64,000 nucleotides of DNA, taken from Isoetes taiwanensis. Its lineage: Eukaryota; Streptophyta; Lycopodiopsida; Isoetales; Isoetaceae. Positions 10,993 to 22,691 of the stretch are shown piece by piece (position 1 is the first letter of the stretch; each line of letters starts with the position of its first letter). Where the stretch lies: contig JAJEKV010000044.1 in NCBI GenBank assembly GCA_021234155.1, forward strand, positions 10,450,777 to 10,514,776, written 5' to 3'. The notes beneath the pieces were generated by a model, which was given only the letters and a program-made list of their open reading frames with translations, did not search any database and was not told the origin of the DNA. Made by a program: the position numbers and the translations under genes.

Positions 10993-13900
10993 TCATGGGC
11001 GCATCTCGGGAAACTCACGAAGAATCCAATTGGCATCTTCCCATGTGGCATCTTCCTCAGGACAACCCGTCCATTGAACCAAAAATCTACGTATTGTTCG
11101 CCTCCTTAGCGGTGGGTTTCCTCTCGCGAATCGTTCTAGTCGAGGGTACGAAAGTTCTCCCAAGCACTAAATCATCGCCCCCAAAGATATGGGAAGGATC
11201 AAAAACATACTTCCTCAAGTTACTCACATGGAAAACGTTATGTACTTTCAAGTGCGAGGGTAACTCCAACCTATAAGCCACTTTGCCAATACGTTTTAAA
11301 ATTTCATACGGACCCGCATACCTAGGAGCCTATTTACCTGCACTTTTAAATGCCAGTGAGCTCTGCTTGGGATTAATCCTCAAGAACACATAATCCCCTT
11401 TTTGAAATTCAAGTGGTCTACGTCTTTTATTGGCATACTGCTTCTGTCTATTTTGTGCCACAGCCAAATTTTGTCGAAGTCTCCTTAGCTGAGCTTCCAT
11501 GTCCTCCGCTACTTCATTAGCTGCTTCAACATTGCATTGAGGATCTCTCCAATTAAGAGGACAACGACACTCCTTACCATACATTGCCTCAAAAGGACTC
11601 ATTTTAATGGAATCTTGATAAGTGTTATTGTATGCAAACTCAGCCAAATACAAATATGAATCCCATACCTTTGGTTGACTAGGCACATACATTCTGAGCA
11701 TATCCTCCAAGATTTGATTAACTCGCTCTACTTGGCCATCCGCTTGAGGACGATAAGATGTACTGGCATATAACTTAGTGCCAATATTTTGAAACAACCC
11801 TTGCCAAAATTGGCTCATAAATTTTGTATCCCGATCTGATGAAATAGTGGCCGGCATCCCATGCAACCTGAAAATCTCCTTAACAAATAACTTAGCAATA
11901 TCCATTGCCGTAGCAGTAGTCTTCGTAGGCATAAAATGGGCCTGCTTAGTTAGTCGATCAACCACAACACAAATTGCATCATAACCCGAGCGTGTCAGGA
12001 AGCTCAACAATGAAGTCCATGGAAATACACTCCCACTTGGAAGATGGAATTACTAAAGGTTGTAATTCTCCAGGCTCCCTAAACCTTGATGCTTTTACCT
12101 TCTGACAAGATAAACACCTAGCCACGTACTCCTTAACCATCTTCTTCTGTCCAGGCCAAAAGAAATTCTCAAAGCGCATCTTCCTCAAAGTTTTATGTAC
12201 TGGTGGGTGGCCAACGGACTATCATGTGCTTCATATAGCAACCTCAATCTCAACTCATGATCATTAGGAATACACATACGGCCATTATAATATAAAACCC
12301 CTTTGGACAATGCATACCTCGGAAAATCTTGAGGGTTCTCCAACACAGGTGCAAAATATGGATCATTCCTTAGCTTATTAAAAATATCGCAAGATCCCAT
12401 TGCCCTTGTAACACACTAATAGAGGTTAAAATGACCTTGAGACAAAGCATCAGCAATCACATTTTTCTTTGCCGGGTTGATATTCAATTTCAAAATCATA
12501 CTCTTCTCTTAATTGCATCCACCTCCTTTGCCTATTATTCAAATATGGCTGTTTTGCAAAATACTTCAAATTTTGATGGTCAGTCTTCAAAAAGAAACGG
12601 CGACCCAATAAATAATGTCTCCATACCCTTAAGGCATGGATAATGGCCAACATTTCCAAATCATGCACTGGGTAATTTTGTTCAGCAGGAGACAATTTCC
12701 CGAGATATATAGGCACAAACTTCGGCCATCCTGCGACAAGACTCCTCCTACTGACTTTCCCGAAGCATCTGTGACTACATGGAAGGGTATATTCATGTCT
12801 GGAATCCTTAAAACTGTTGCACTAATCAAAACATCCTTTAACTTTTGAAAACTTTCTTGACAACTATCAGTCCAATGCAAATCATTCTTCTTACCCAACA
12901 AAGAAGTCAAAGGAGTGACAATCTTTGCAAATTTAGGAACAAATTTGCGATAATACCCCCGCTAATCCCAAAATGATCTTACCTCTTTCACCGTCTTTGG
13001 TGTGGGCCAATCTCTAACCGCCTCAATCTTAGAAGGATCGGCTCTAATCCCTTTTTTCGAAATTACATGCCCAAGATATACCAATCTAGTTTGTGCAAAA
13101 GAACACTTAGATAGCTTACCATACAACTTTTCTCATCATCGCAAAATAGCTAATGTCCGCTTTACATGTTCCACATGCTCCTCTAATGTTTCGAATATAC
13201 CAAAATATCATCAAAGAAAACCAATATAAACTTATCCGGAAAGATCGGAATATCTCGTTCATTAGGCGATAAAAGTGGCGGGAGCATTTGTCAACCCAAA
13301 GGGCATTACAACAAACTCGTAATGTCCGTGCGCGGTCCTAAAGGCGATCTTGTAAATATCGTATCCTTGATCCGGATCGATGATATCCGGATCGTAAATC
13401 AATTTTGTGAAGTACTTAGCTTGTCCCAACCGATCAAATAACTCATCAACCCTAGGCAATGCATATCTATTCTTCTTTGTAATCTGGTTAAGCATGCGGT
13501 AATCAATACATAACCTTAAAGTCCCATCTTTTTTTTAACAAACAAAACTGGTGCACCAAATGGAGAAACACTCGGCCGTATAAACCCTTGTTCCAATAAT
13601 TCCGCTAACTGTTTCTTCAATTCGGCCATCTCTAATTCATGAAATCTATATGGTGGCCTTGATGTGGGTTCAGCTCCAGGAACAAGTTCTATCTCATGAT
13701 CTACCATTCTATGTGGAGGCAATTCTGTTAATTCTTTAGGAAACACATCAGAGAACTCATCCAACACTTTCTGGATCTCAGGAGCAATAGGTTGTTCTCA
13801 GAACTCCGTGTACCCAAAAATGCACATCCCATTCTTATGCACCCGTTCTTAATCTGTTTCTTAAAACTTTTCCGGGACAAAGGTGTAACCACTAATGACG

Positions 13901-14342
13901 AAGGCAATCCTTCCAGCACATGCTTATCTCCATTAGGACTTTGGCATGTAACTGTTTGCTCTCTGCAATCAATGCAAGCTTTATATGGCCTCAACCATGA
14001 CATTCCTAGAATAGCATCATACTTTCCTAGGCTCAATACTTCAAAACTAGTATGGGACTCAAGATCTCCTACTTGGAATTTAAGATTGTCTACCTTAGCA
14101 TAAGAAGTCTTAATTTTACCATCAGCCAACTCCACATATCTAGGGTCCCGACTAATCATATTCAAATCTAGTTTCTTTGCCAGCCTTGGGGAAATAAAAC
14201 AATGTGTACTACCACAATCAATAAGAAAGAGAACAGGAACTCCATGAATAATACCTGGAACTCTGATAACCACAGCTTGATTATCTACACGGCCCTGGTC
14301 CACTGCGGCATACATGCACATTCTTTCAACAGGAGGGTCCAT
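10993..14342 (-). pseudogene. pol: Gypsy-2 pol of a chromovirus: protease, RT, RNase H, integrase, chromodomain
   Basis: Protease with LIDCGSTHCFIS lies at about 14230-14260, in a frame reading 13728-14342. RT is at about 13140-13770: the thumb/finger part [33 protein letters not shown], and catalytic FFDD near 13215. RNase H is at about 12450-12850 (VVTDASGKSVGGVLS, KTDHQNLKYF). Integrase zinc finger and core are at about 11330-12400, with CLSCQK and catalytic residues in VVVDRLTKQ, ISSDRDTKF and GQVERVNQ. A chromodomain with the signature FLVQWTGCPEEDATWED ends at a stop at 10993-10995. The chromodomain makes this a chromovirus (Tekay/Reina-like). Several frame changes and a replaced segment at RT motif A make it inactive. 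Confidence 0.85.
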
Positions 14343-14510
14343 GATTCGAGCAGCCCTAACTTCAAGCTGCAGGGGTTAGCTTGTGCTATAATCACATTAT
14401 CTCCTCTAGCTTGTCCCTCCACCCCTATTATTGTCCCAAAACCTCCACGACCACCACGGCGGTTTCCGGCCTCCATTTCCTCCGCCTTTGGCCCCCGTCC
14501 ATAAGTATCA

Positions 14511-15066
14511 CTAGAATTCAACCCGACCACTGGCGGGTTTGTTTGCCCTCCACGTTGAGAAGATGCGCACAGGCGGTACTATCCATCCACCTTCCGGACA
14601 ATCCGTCCATAATGACCAACTTCTCTCGCACCTAAAGCATCGATTCTCATTAAGACACTTTTCCCTAGTTTCATCATTCAAAGGTGCATACATAGGCCGA
14701 GATCCTCGATTTTGATTTGCCCCTCTGATACTAACGGCCAAATTAAAGCCCATGCCACCCTACTAGAGAATCTACCTCCGCTCCGGATCCACCGGTCGCC
14801 ATGTGGAAGGAACTTGTCTCTTCTTAGCATTCTCCAAGGTTGCTTTCTCAGCTAGGTCAGATTCACGATTCTTAGCAATTCAGAATACTTCCTCCAAATC
14901 CTTATAGGACACACCTGACATTGTGCTCTTAATATCAACCTGCAAACCCTTTACAAATCGAGCACAAAGATTCTCCTTATCCTCAAAAGGACAATGATAC
15001 TGCAACCTTCTAAACTTCTCGTTATATTCGGCCATCGTCCCTTTCTGTGTCAAGTCCAAGAACGTT
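14511..15066 (-). pseudogene. gag: Gypsy-2 gag, 5'-truncated
   Basis: The minus-strand reading begins at the TRIM junction near 15075 and shows a Gag capsid C-terminal region (MAEYNEKFRRLQYHCPFEDK, LCARFVKGLQVDIKS). An in-frame stop near 14888 follows. Downstream is a single zinc-knuckle-like motif, CFRCERSWSLWTDC, in which the expected His is Ser, so zinc binding is probably lost. The N-terminal half of Gag is absent. Confidence 0.7.
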
Positions 15067-15075
15067 TTACTGGAG

Positions 15076-15392
15076 GGAACGTTACAGTTGGTATCAGAGC
15101 AGGTCTCGAGTTCGAGTCTCCATGGGTGCCTCTATGCATGGGTAATTTGCAAAGACTTGATAATCATTATGACATAGTATGACAGACATAGTATAGCCTT
15201 GGATGCTCGAGGACGAGCATAGTTCTAGTGGGAGAGACTGGGGCATATGGTAGACCGCTCGAGTATTCGATCCTTGAATGTGCCTGTGGGGCGTTCCCGA
15301 GACACCGGCATAAATGGGTAGAAGCGACTACTCATAAACGTCTAGACGGTTTTGCCCAGTTGGTTAAGGGCATGTCGGTTAGGAACGTTACA
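15076..15392 (+). mobile_element. TRIM-like element, 5'-truncated (LTR end, PBS, short interior, PPT, full LTR)
   Basis: From left to right: an 11-bp LTR end (GGAACGTTACA, 15076-15086); a PBS TGGTATCAGAGC (15089-15100) complementary to the initiator Met tRNA 3' end; about 125 bp of non-coding interior; a polypurine tract AGTGGGAGAGAC ending at 15238; and a full LTR of 154 bp (15239-15392, TGGGGCATATGG...GGAACGTTACA). The interior carries one copy of the sequence that forms a 59-bp minisatellite at 39102. A complete element would be under 500 bp, so this is a terminal-repeat retrotransposon in miniature that depends on proteins from elsewhere. Its PPT and LTR end resemble those of Gypsy-2. Confidence 0.8.
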
Positions 15393-18300
15393 CTGGGCCA
15401 CAGACCAACTTGTTATCACCGATGGCCATCTCAATGCCACAATGGATCTGGAAACTGGCCAATTGATCTTTGTCGAGAATGCTGAACCTTCCATCTCAGA
15501 CACTGACTCTGAAGAAGCCCAAAATATTTATCATGTTCAAGCTCCTCCAGCGGGTCTCCCTCTCTCCTCTTACCCCGAAAGTATGCCGATCCTCGGGGTG
15601 ACATGACGCCGATCGTGACCGGCCGCGGGCGGCTCTCTCTTGGACCCTTACCGCTTCCCGCGAACCCGCATTCAACGTCTTGATCATTTTTTGATCCACT
15701 TCCTTCCTCAGAGGCGGTTGATGTTCATGCCGGCCATGAAGCAACCCTTGCTTGATGACGCCGCCAGCCTCTTTTCGCAGACGACGCAAACGCGGCTGCT
15801 CCTCGCCATGCTTCAGCCTCCTCGCTCATCACGTTCGTGACCACGGAGGTTGTTCCTCATATTCAAACTCGTAAGTGGAAATCGTGGACATTGGCAACAA
15901 TCAACCAGTCCGGCTTAGTTGCTAAACTTCCAATCGACCTATAAAGTACATTTGTCACAATTTGCTCAAGAAATTCAAACATATTTTTGCTTGGAGCTAC
16001 AAAGAGACCTTCGAGGTATCAAAAGAATTAGGGGAACTCACCATTCCTACCAAAATCGATGCAAGACCCATCTAGCAACGGCGAAGCACGCTCAACCCAA
16101 ATTACCGCGGATCGAAGTCAAGGTGAAATTGATAAACTCTTGGTCAGCCGGGCGATTTATGAGGTCAAACATTCAATGGGTGAGCCCAATCGTCATAGCT
16201 CTCAAACACAATGGTAAGATCCGTTTTGCGTGAATTACTGAAAACTCAATCAAAGCCGCGGAGCGTGATCACTTTTCGCTTCCCTTCTTCGACCCGGGTT
16301 CTTGAAGAAGTTGGGTCATGAGATGTACTCTTTCATGGATGGTTTTTCCGGTACAATCAAATTTCTATCAAGCAAGAAGATCAACTCAAAACTACCTTCA
16401 CCACCCGTAGGCACTTTTTTGCCTACAAGGTGGTCCCTTTTGGTTTGTCAAACTCTCCTTCAACTTTTCAGCGCATCATGGACTTTATGAAGGATAAACC
16501 TTTTCTTCAGATCTTCCAAGATGATTTTTCTGCCTACAGCTCCATGGATGATCACTTGGACAAATTGGAGCTTGTGTTCCAAAAATGTGATGAATCTGGC
16601 ATTAGTCTCAATCCTGAGAAGTGCACCTTCTGCGTCACTTCTGGCGTTCTGTTGGGTCATGTGGTCAGTCAAGAAGGCATCACCACGGATCCCGCTAAAA
16701 TCGGGCCAGGTAATCGCGAAAGCTCAAGCACCGCCTAATAATAAAAGAGACACGCTCTTTCCTGGGTAAGGTAAATTACTATTCCACCTTCATTCCTGGA
16801 CTTGCAGCTATAGCTGACCCCATTCATAAACTCACGAGTGCTGAATACACTTGGGCTTGGAATTCCCAAGCGGAAGCTGCTTTTCAGAAGTTGAAGCTGT
16901 TACTTACTCAGGCCCCGGTCCTTGTTCCTCCTCAATGGGACAGGCCTTTCCATGTTCATGTTGATGTCTCGCCTTTGCAATTGGTGCCGTTCTCTCTCGG
17001 GCCTATGATGAAACCCACGGATAAACCAATCCGCTATGCCACCGAAAACTCAATCCTGGCGAATTAACTCCTACCGCGAATCGGGAAGCCTTGAGCTTAG
17101 TCTTTTGTGTCCAACGTTTCCGACATTATTTGCTGGGAAGCCAGATCAAGTTCTTTGTTGATCACCAAGCTCTTCTTTATTTGATCAACAAAGCCGCATA
17201 CAGGGTAGAATTGCTTTCGTTGGGTCCTCCTTACGCAAGAGTTCGCTCCCTTCGAAATTGTTCATAAGGCGGGCAAATCTCATGTGGTGCCCGATTATCT
17301 TTCACGCGATCCACACGGATGATCCGGCCCACAGGTGTTTGGATACCTTTCCGGGACGCTCAATTGTTCCCCGGTCACGACCACGCCCCATTGGTTTCAC
17401 AACTTTCAGCAATATCTTCACCGGTGCTCTTCCTCCCGACGATCCGACGCTCTCTCCGGAAAAGCTTAGCTCCCCGCCGTCGCCGGGCCGGAGAGGTTCG
17501 TGACTATACCATGGTTGCAGGCCATTTGTACAAACGAGGCAAAGACATGGTCCTCCGTCGTTGTGTCCTCCCTCACGAGGTGCCCGATATCGTTCGACAA
17601 GCCCACGATGGGCTTGGTGGTGGTCATTTTAGTGGTGACGCTTTACCAAGACGCGAAAAATTCTTTTGGCGGGATACTCGCCCACGCTCTTCAAAGATGC
17701 CCACGCTTATGCTCGCACGTGTGACGTCTGTCAGCGTGTGGAAAAACCCACGGCCCGTGACGCTCTTCCCTTGACACCGGTCGCCACGCCACATCCCTTC
17801 AGCAAATGGGGTATGGATTTTGTGGGGCCCATGGACCCACCGGCGCGGCAGCCCATGGACCCACCGGCGCGGCACACCCGTGCCCGCTATATTCTGGTCA
17901 TCACGGATTATGCTACAAAATGGGCGGAAGCTTGTGCACTTCCGCACAACACCGGCCGCCAAAGACACCCAAGGTCCTCTACACGCATATCATCACGCAT
18001 TTTGGTTGCCCCACGGAACTTGTTAGTGATCGCGGGCGTACATTTTGTCAACCATACCATTAAGGAGCCGACGGATTATCTTCACATCCAACAGGAAGAG
18101 TACACCCTATTATCCTCAAGGAAATGGTTTGGCTGAAAGTACCAACAAAACACTCATCACAGTTCTCAAAAATTTTAGGCGCTTCACGCATGCAGTTGGC
18201 GGGGAAAAAGTTGCCCTCTTGTTCTTTGGGCTTACAACACTAGTTTCAAAATAGCTACTGGTCACACTCCTTTCAAACTGGTTTATGGTCAAGAAGCTCT

Positions 18301-18746
18301 CATGCCTTTTGAATACATTCTTCCAACTCTCCGTTTTCAACTTGCTTCAGACCCATCATCCATCCGGCCGCACTCAAGGAAAGGGTTTATCAATTGGAAC
18401 AGTTGGATGAACTTCGGCGTGATGCTTACATTCGTGTTCTTCATGGCCAACAGTTGCAGAAATCATTGCATGACAAACGACTTAAGACAAAAACATTCAA
18501 AGAAGGAGATTTGGTTCTTCTTTATGATTCCCGTTACAAAAATTTTCCGGGCAAGTTAAAGTTTCGATGGCTTGGTCCTTATCAAATTGTTCAAGTAGTG
18601 CAACCCCCGTTTTTCGGGTTGAATTAGATGGCACCCCATTACCTACACTAGTTAATGGCTTTCGCCTCAAACAATTTCATACAACAGGAAGTGACAATCA
18701 TCCACCAGATGCTGTTCCAGACACAGACACAACAGATAGTGACTAA
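15393..18746 (+). pseudogene. pol: Gypsy-1 pol, part 2: reverse transcriptase, RNase H, integrase
   Basis: The frame interrupted at 10010 continues here after the CTGGG duplication (ATDQLVITDGHLNATMD). Reverse transcriptase is seen at about 16060-16740, with VVPFGLSNSPSTFQRIMDF and catalytic FQDD. RNase H remains are at about 16760-17310. Integrase is at about 17490-18640: a TCDVCQRV zinc-finger part, WGMDFVGPMD for the first catalytic Asp, SDRGRTF for the second, and NGLAESTNKT for the Glu. The C-terminal tail ends at a TAA (18744-18746). Several frame changes and stops break it. A 24-bp tandem duplication sits after the first catalytic Asp (17828-17875). It would copy element RNA and insert the cDNA, but it is inactive as it stands. 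Confidence 0.8.
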
Positions 18747-18884
18747 CAAGCGGCATATTTATATTATAGAGATGAAATTTTTACAAAATGTGAGCAGAGC
18801 CCATCTATTTCCGCTATGGGCAGAGCCCTATTTACAAAAACGGGCTGAGAGCCCTATCTACTAAGTCCTAAGGAGAAAAACCCT

Positions 18885-19326
18885 CTACTCCGGGTTCGGA
18901 GCAGAGGTGATACGCAGGATGTGGTAGTAATTCTGCTCCGGATCCCAGCGCAGGTGAATCACCACCTCCATCCCGTTAGTCAGGGGATCGGGATGCTCAC
19001 CATCCCGCACACACCACCGGTCCATAGCAATGCCCGCGGTTGGCACCGCCAGAGATCCAAGCAATCCATCTTGCGAGTGTAATCCACTCAAGGCGGTTTG
19101 AAGGCATAGTGCACTTGTCGTGCGATCCAAAGCTTGAGACATACTTGGCGCCATCGGGTGTCTCAAATGCATGCTTCATTGCTCGTCTTATATAGCCAAC
19201 CGAGGACCTCCCATCACGACGTGGCCCAATCGAAAATTCCCGGCCAACGTTGGTTTGCAATGCAAATTTGTTACTAAATGGGGAATCTTTTCTCCCCGTG
19301 ATATCTAGCCATGGTACCTTCGACAC
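18885..19326 (-). pseudogene. Antisense reading frame between Gypsy-1 integrase and 3' LTR
   Basis: Two overlapping minus-strand frames (18997-19326 and 18885-19172) join into one protein-like sequence of about 145 residues if a single frame change is allowed. It ends in an aromatic- and charge-rich stretch (GMEVVIHLRWDPEQNYYH). I do not recognise a domain. Antisense frames between pol and the 3' LTR are known from Tat-lineage elements such as Grande, which supports a real, now broken, gene. Chance antisense openness cannot be excluded. Confidence 0.4.
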
Positions 19327-19849
19327 CTTCGTTTTAATGATATCCCACTTCGAAGTTGCCCAGCATTAAATGGCATTCCTTCTTTTCACGCCCATGAACT
19401 ATTAATGTACGATCCTTTTCGCCAAATTGTCCCATCCGGATCATTCTCTCACGTCTCATCTCCACCGTTCCTTGCTTCTCCCTTTCCCGTTTGGGGACTT
19501 AGCCAAAATTTTGCCTTTCAATCGCCTCCTTCGCGTGCCGGGCCACTGGCATCATCAGCGGTTCTTGGGTTCGCCCTCATCATGCCCCTTAAGCCTACCC
19601 TTGCAGCCCTAAAACCTTTTCGTCTATCTGCTCTGGCCTTGTCTTGTTCTCTCGCTCTCAGCCTTCTCGAACCCGGTTCCTACGTTTCCGGCGCCCTTTG
19701 CCATGGCTGCACCCAAATTTTCTACACTTGACTTACGCTCCAAGGGATGCGACTCTTTTTAAGTCGTATTGTCTTTCTCGGCGCCCACCTTTCGCGAGGC
19801 CCTTTTGTTGGTCAGAATCCGGGAATGTGAACGCCAAACTTCCGATTCT

Positions 19850-22690
19850 AGCAAATGGAGCTCCGGCCCCAAATCCAGTACCAATTGAAGGCGATTCATA
19901 AGCTCACATCGTCAACGGCCCAGGAAGGCCTTGCCACGGTGGTCGATGGCACCACCATTTTGCTCCCCGACCTTTGATTTAACGGGTATTCCGTATTCCC
20001 TTGCAAAAACCCGTCTCTTGGGCTGCTTTACGAGGACATGGGCGTCCTCGATTCAGTGCTCCTCCTTATCAAGCAAACCAAAGATCGCCTCACAAATATT
20101 GCCAAGTCACATGACACTTTTGTGAAGTTTTACGTAGCGTTAAATTGCTTGGGTATTCCATCAAGAACACCCATATCAATAAGCGGATTCTATAATATGG
20201 TCATCACTTTGCCATCCGCTCCAATCTGCATCTTGATTGGCCCGCGGTGTTATTCTACCGCCTCCTTCATGAAGTCGACCGCATTCGGACTGCCCCCTCC
20301 TCTGGACATGAAGCCTCAGTGGGTGGCCATCTTCAGGCACTCATCCGTCATTATCTTCACGATTTCACGAGACCCCTTCCACTTCTCATGCCTCCACTTT
20401 CGGTCCTCTCGCATTCCGGTGATCAAAACCAGCGGTACGTACCTTCACGCCCGGACTTCCCACGGTCATGTTCAAAACCAGACCACGCATGTCACTGTCT
20501 CCTCTTCCTCCACGGAAGCCACGCCTTCCACTTCCCGTCATGTCTCCCAACAATCTCAGACAAGGCAGCAACAAGGCCCAACACCTCCAAATCCTCGCCA
20601 GCTTCTATACCAATTCCAGCAGGATGTTCAAGTTGCCGCCCTGCAATTACAAGCATCACAGGACGCTCTCATGAATGGTGTTCAGGCGTCCCTGGAGGCT
20701 TCGGATGCCGCTCACCAGACCTTCAAGCCGCCCTTGCACAAATTCAAAATCTGAGGCCAAACTTCAAGAAAAGCACGCAGGCTCTATTACAGGCCCGTAG
20801 ATCTCAAAAATGCTCAGATCAGACCACCGCTTGAAGATCACCGTGCTCGGCTCCAAACCACAATTCAGGACTTGTTGGAGCGAGAACAAGACAAAGATAC
20901 CCTCCGGGTGACAAGGAGAAAGACATTGCTAAGCTTGACACCTTGTACACGGAGCTTTCTCACAATTATCGCAATCAAGTTCATGACCTTACCGCGCGTG
21001 ATGCTCGACTTACCTCCCTCGACGCTCAGCTTTCCACGCTGACCAATCAGTTAACGTCCATTCAGGATCAGCTTTTGGAGGCTCAGAAACAGAAGGTCAT
21101 AGATGACGCCGGAGATTGCCACGCGCCGTCTCAATACTCCCGCAATCTTCTTCACATGCCACGCTTCCTATTAAACGGGTCCGTGATCAGTCCCCGTCTT
21201 CGTTAGAAAAAGAAAACCGGATCCGCGGACCTTGAACATCGCCGACAGAAGCATTTCAATCCGCCGACGAAGACCTAAACAAACAGGAGGGATATATCGA
21301 CATTGCTACCAACATCCCTGTGGACTTCTCTACTCCTTCCAGCTATCTTGACTATGTGGTGGCCCCGACGGCACCTTTTCCTTTTGAAGTGGTGCGCGGC
21401 CAATGGCAATGTTCATCAACGACCACTCAAAGTGCGCGGATTTCGCCGGATCTGGCCGGATCTTTTCAGAGCGGACAAGGGTTTATTTTGTGCACTCTTA
21501 GTCTTTGATCATTTCGATTCGAAGACCCGCGGTGGTTCAGCCAATGGCTTATGTTTTTCATGACTTCTACCGGGCGGATCTCCATGATAAATTCGAGATG
21601 AGGCCCATTGTGTTTTTCGAGGCAACTCCAATGTCGCTTTGGTTGTTATCACCAACCAACCCATATTTCAAGGATCCCGCCGGGCCTCGGACTTTTGAGC
21701 AGGTGTACATGCCTCGAACTTGCTCGGCACTTACCCCCGTGGCGGGCTGAAACATTGAACAGGTAAACAAAAAATTTGGCGATCCCCGACGATCTTGAGT
21801 TCGCCCAAATTTATATCAAAGACTTGGGAGGCTACAATCAACTGCGTGGTGGCCTCGGAAAGCAAGACCATCCCCACGGGTTGGGTAAATCCTCCCGCCT
21901 CTATCAATTACTCTCTACTTGAGTGGGACCATTGGTGTCGCGGCTTTTGATCAGAATCTTGTTCGAGCATTTGGGACATGGCTCGCGAACCCACGCACAC
22001 ACGCATGCTTCCCTCTCCATATGCTTCCTTAGGAGCCCCTCCACGCCCACGGTTCCTCCCCTTCGACCGGGCGTCTTCCCTTTTGACTAAGGTCATGGAT
22101 GGCCACGCGGGTCGACTCATACTCGATCTCGACGGGATCTCCGGTGGGATCCCCCGATTTGTCGGGACGCCAGATTGGGAGGATAATGCCACCTTGGACA
22201 CTACCGAGAATTGGCTCTATATCGCTAATGAGCGTGGTTGGCAACGCCCGGCCGATGCTCTTCATGGCCTTGATACCTTCTTTGAATGCGCCACCTCACC
22301 GGACCGCCGGTCCATCGGCTGTTGGTTTCAGGCCGCCTCGATGCATCCCCGGTAAGCTCTTTAAATCGGCGTACCCAATTTTTATCAGAACCCGAATGCC
22401 GTCATTGCCTTCCGGTCCGGTCTCCGTGCCTTCTCATGGAGTGCCGGTTTGTTCCTTGGGACGCACATGCTGCGCCTCGGAAGACATGGTGCGCTCTCAC
22501 TTCCTCATTGATGCCGATCACGCTCTTTGGGCTCAACACTCCGGGACGCGACTTCAAACCGCCAGACCTCATTGCCCATTACCATAATGGCGCTTCGCCC
22601 TCATTCCTGCGGAAGATCACTTTCAGACTACTTTGGTTTCCCCCCTTGGAAGCACTTCCTCCTTTTTCAGACCGAGTGTCGTTTGGTGGA
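19850..22690 (+). pseudogene. Extra 3' reading frame(s) of Gypsy-1, with coiled-coil segment
   Basis: About 2.8 kb between integrase and the 3' LTR reads on the plus strand in overlapping blocks. An N-terminal block lies at 20038-20350. A Gln/Ala-rich coiled-coil-like part follows at about 20480-21110 (for example LDAQLSTLTNQLTSIQDQL). A further globular-looking part lies at about 21290-22370 (TPSSYLDYVVAPTAPFPFE, RVDSYSISTGSPV). Frame changes separate the blocks. I see no membrane segment or Env-like signature. Some Tat/Athila elements carry extra frames here. The function is unknown. Confidence 0.4.
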
Positions 22691-22691
22691 G

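Larger units (their letters stand above)
10011..15392 (-). mobile_element. Nested composite: minus-strand chromodomain Gypsy-2 joined to a plus-strand TRIM
   Basis: The insert is flanked by CTGGG (10006-10010 and 15393-15397). Deleting it together with one CTGGG copy rejoins Gypsy-1 pol in frame. The left end is TGTAACGTTCCTAACC and the right end is its reverse complement, so both outer ends are U5-type LTR ends. From right to left on the minus strand are truncated gag, protease, RT, RNase H, integrase and chromodomain, then a polypurine tract and a 952-bp LTR. The right 317 bp (15076-15392) are a TRIM in plus orientation in place of the expected Gypsy-2 5' LTR, PBS and gag N-terminus. Confidence 0.85.
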
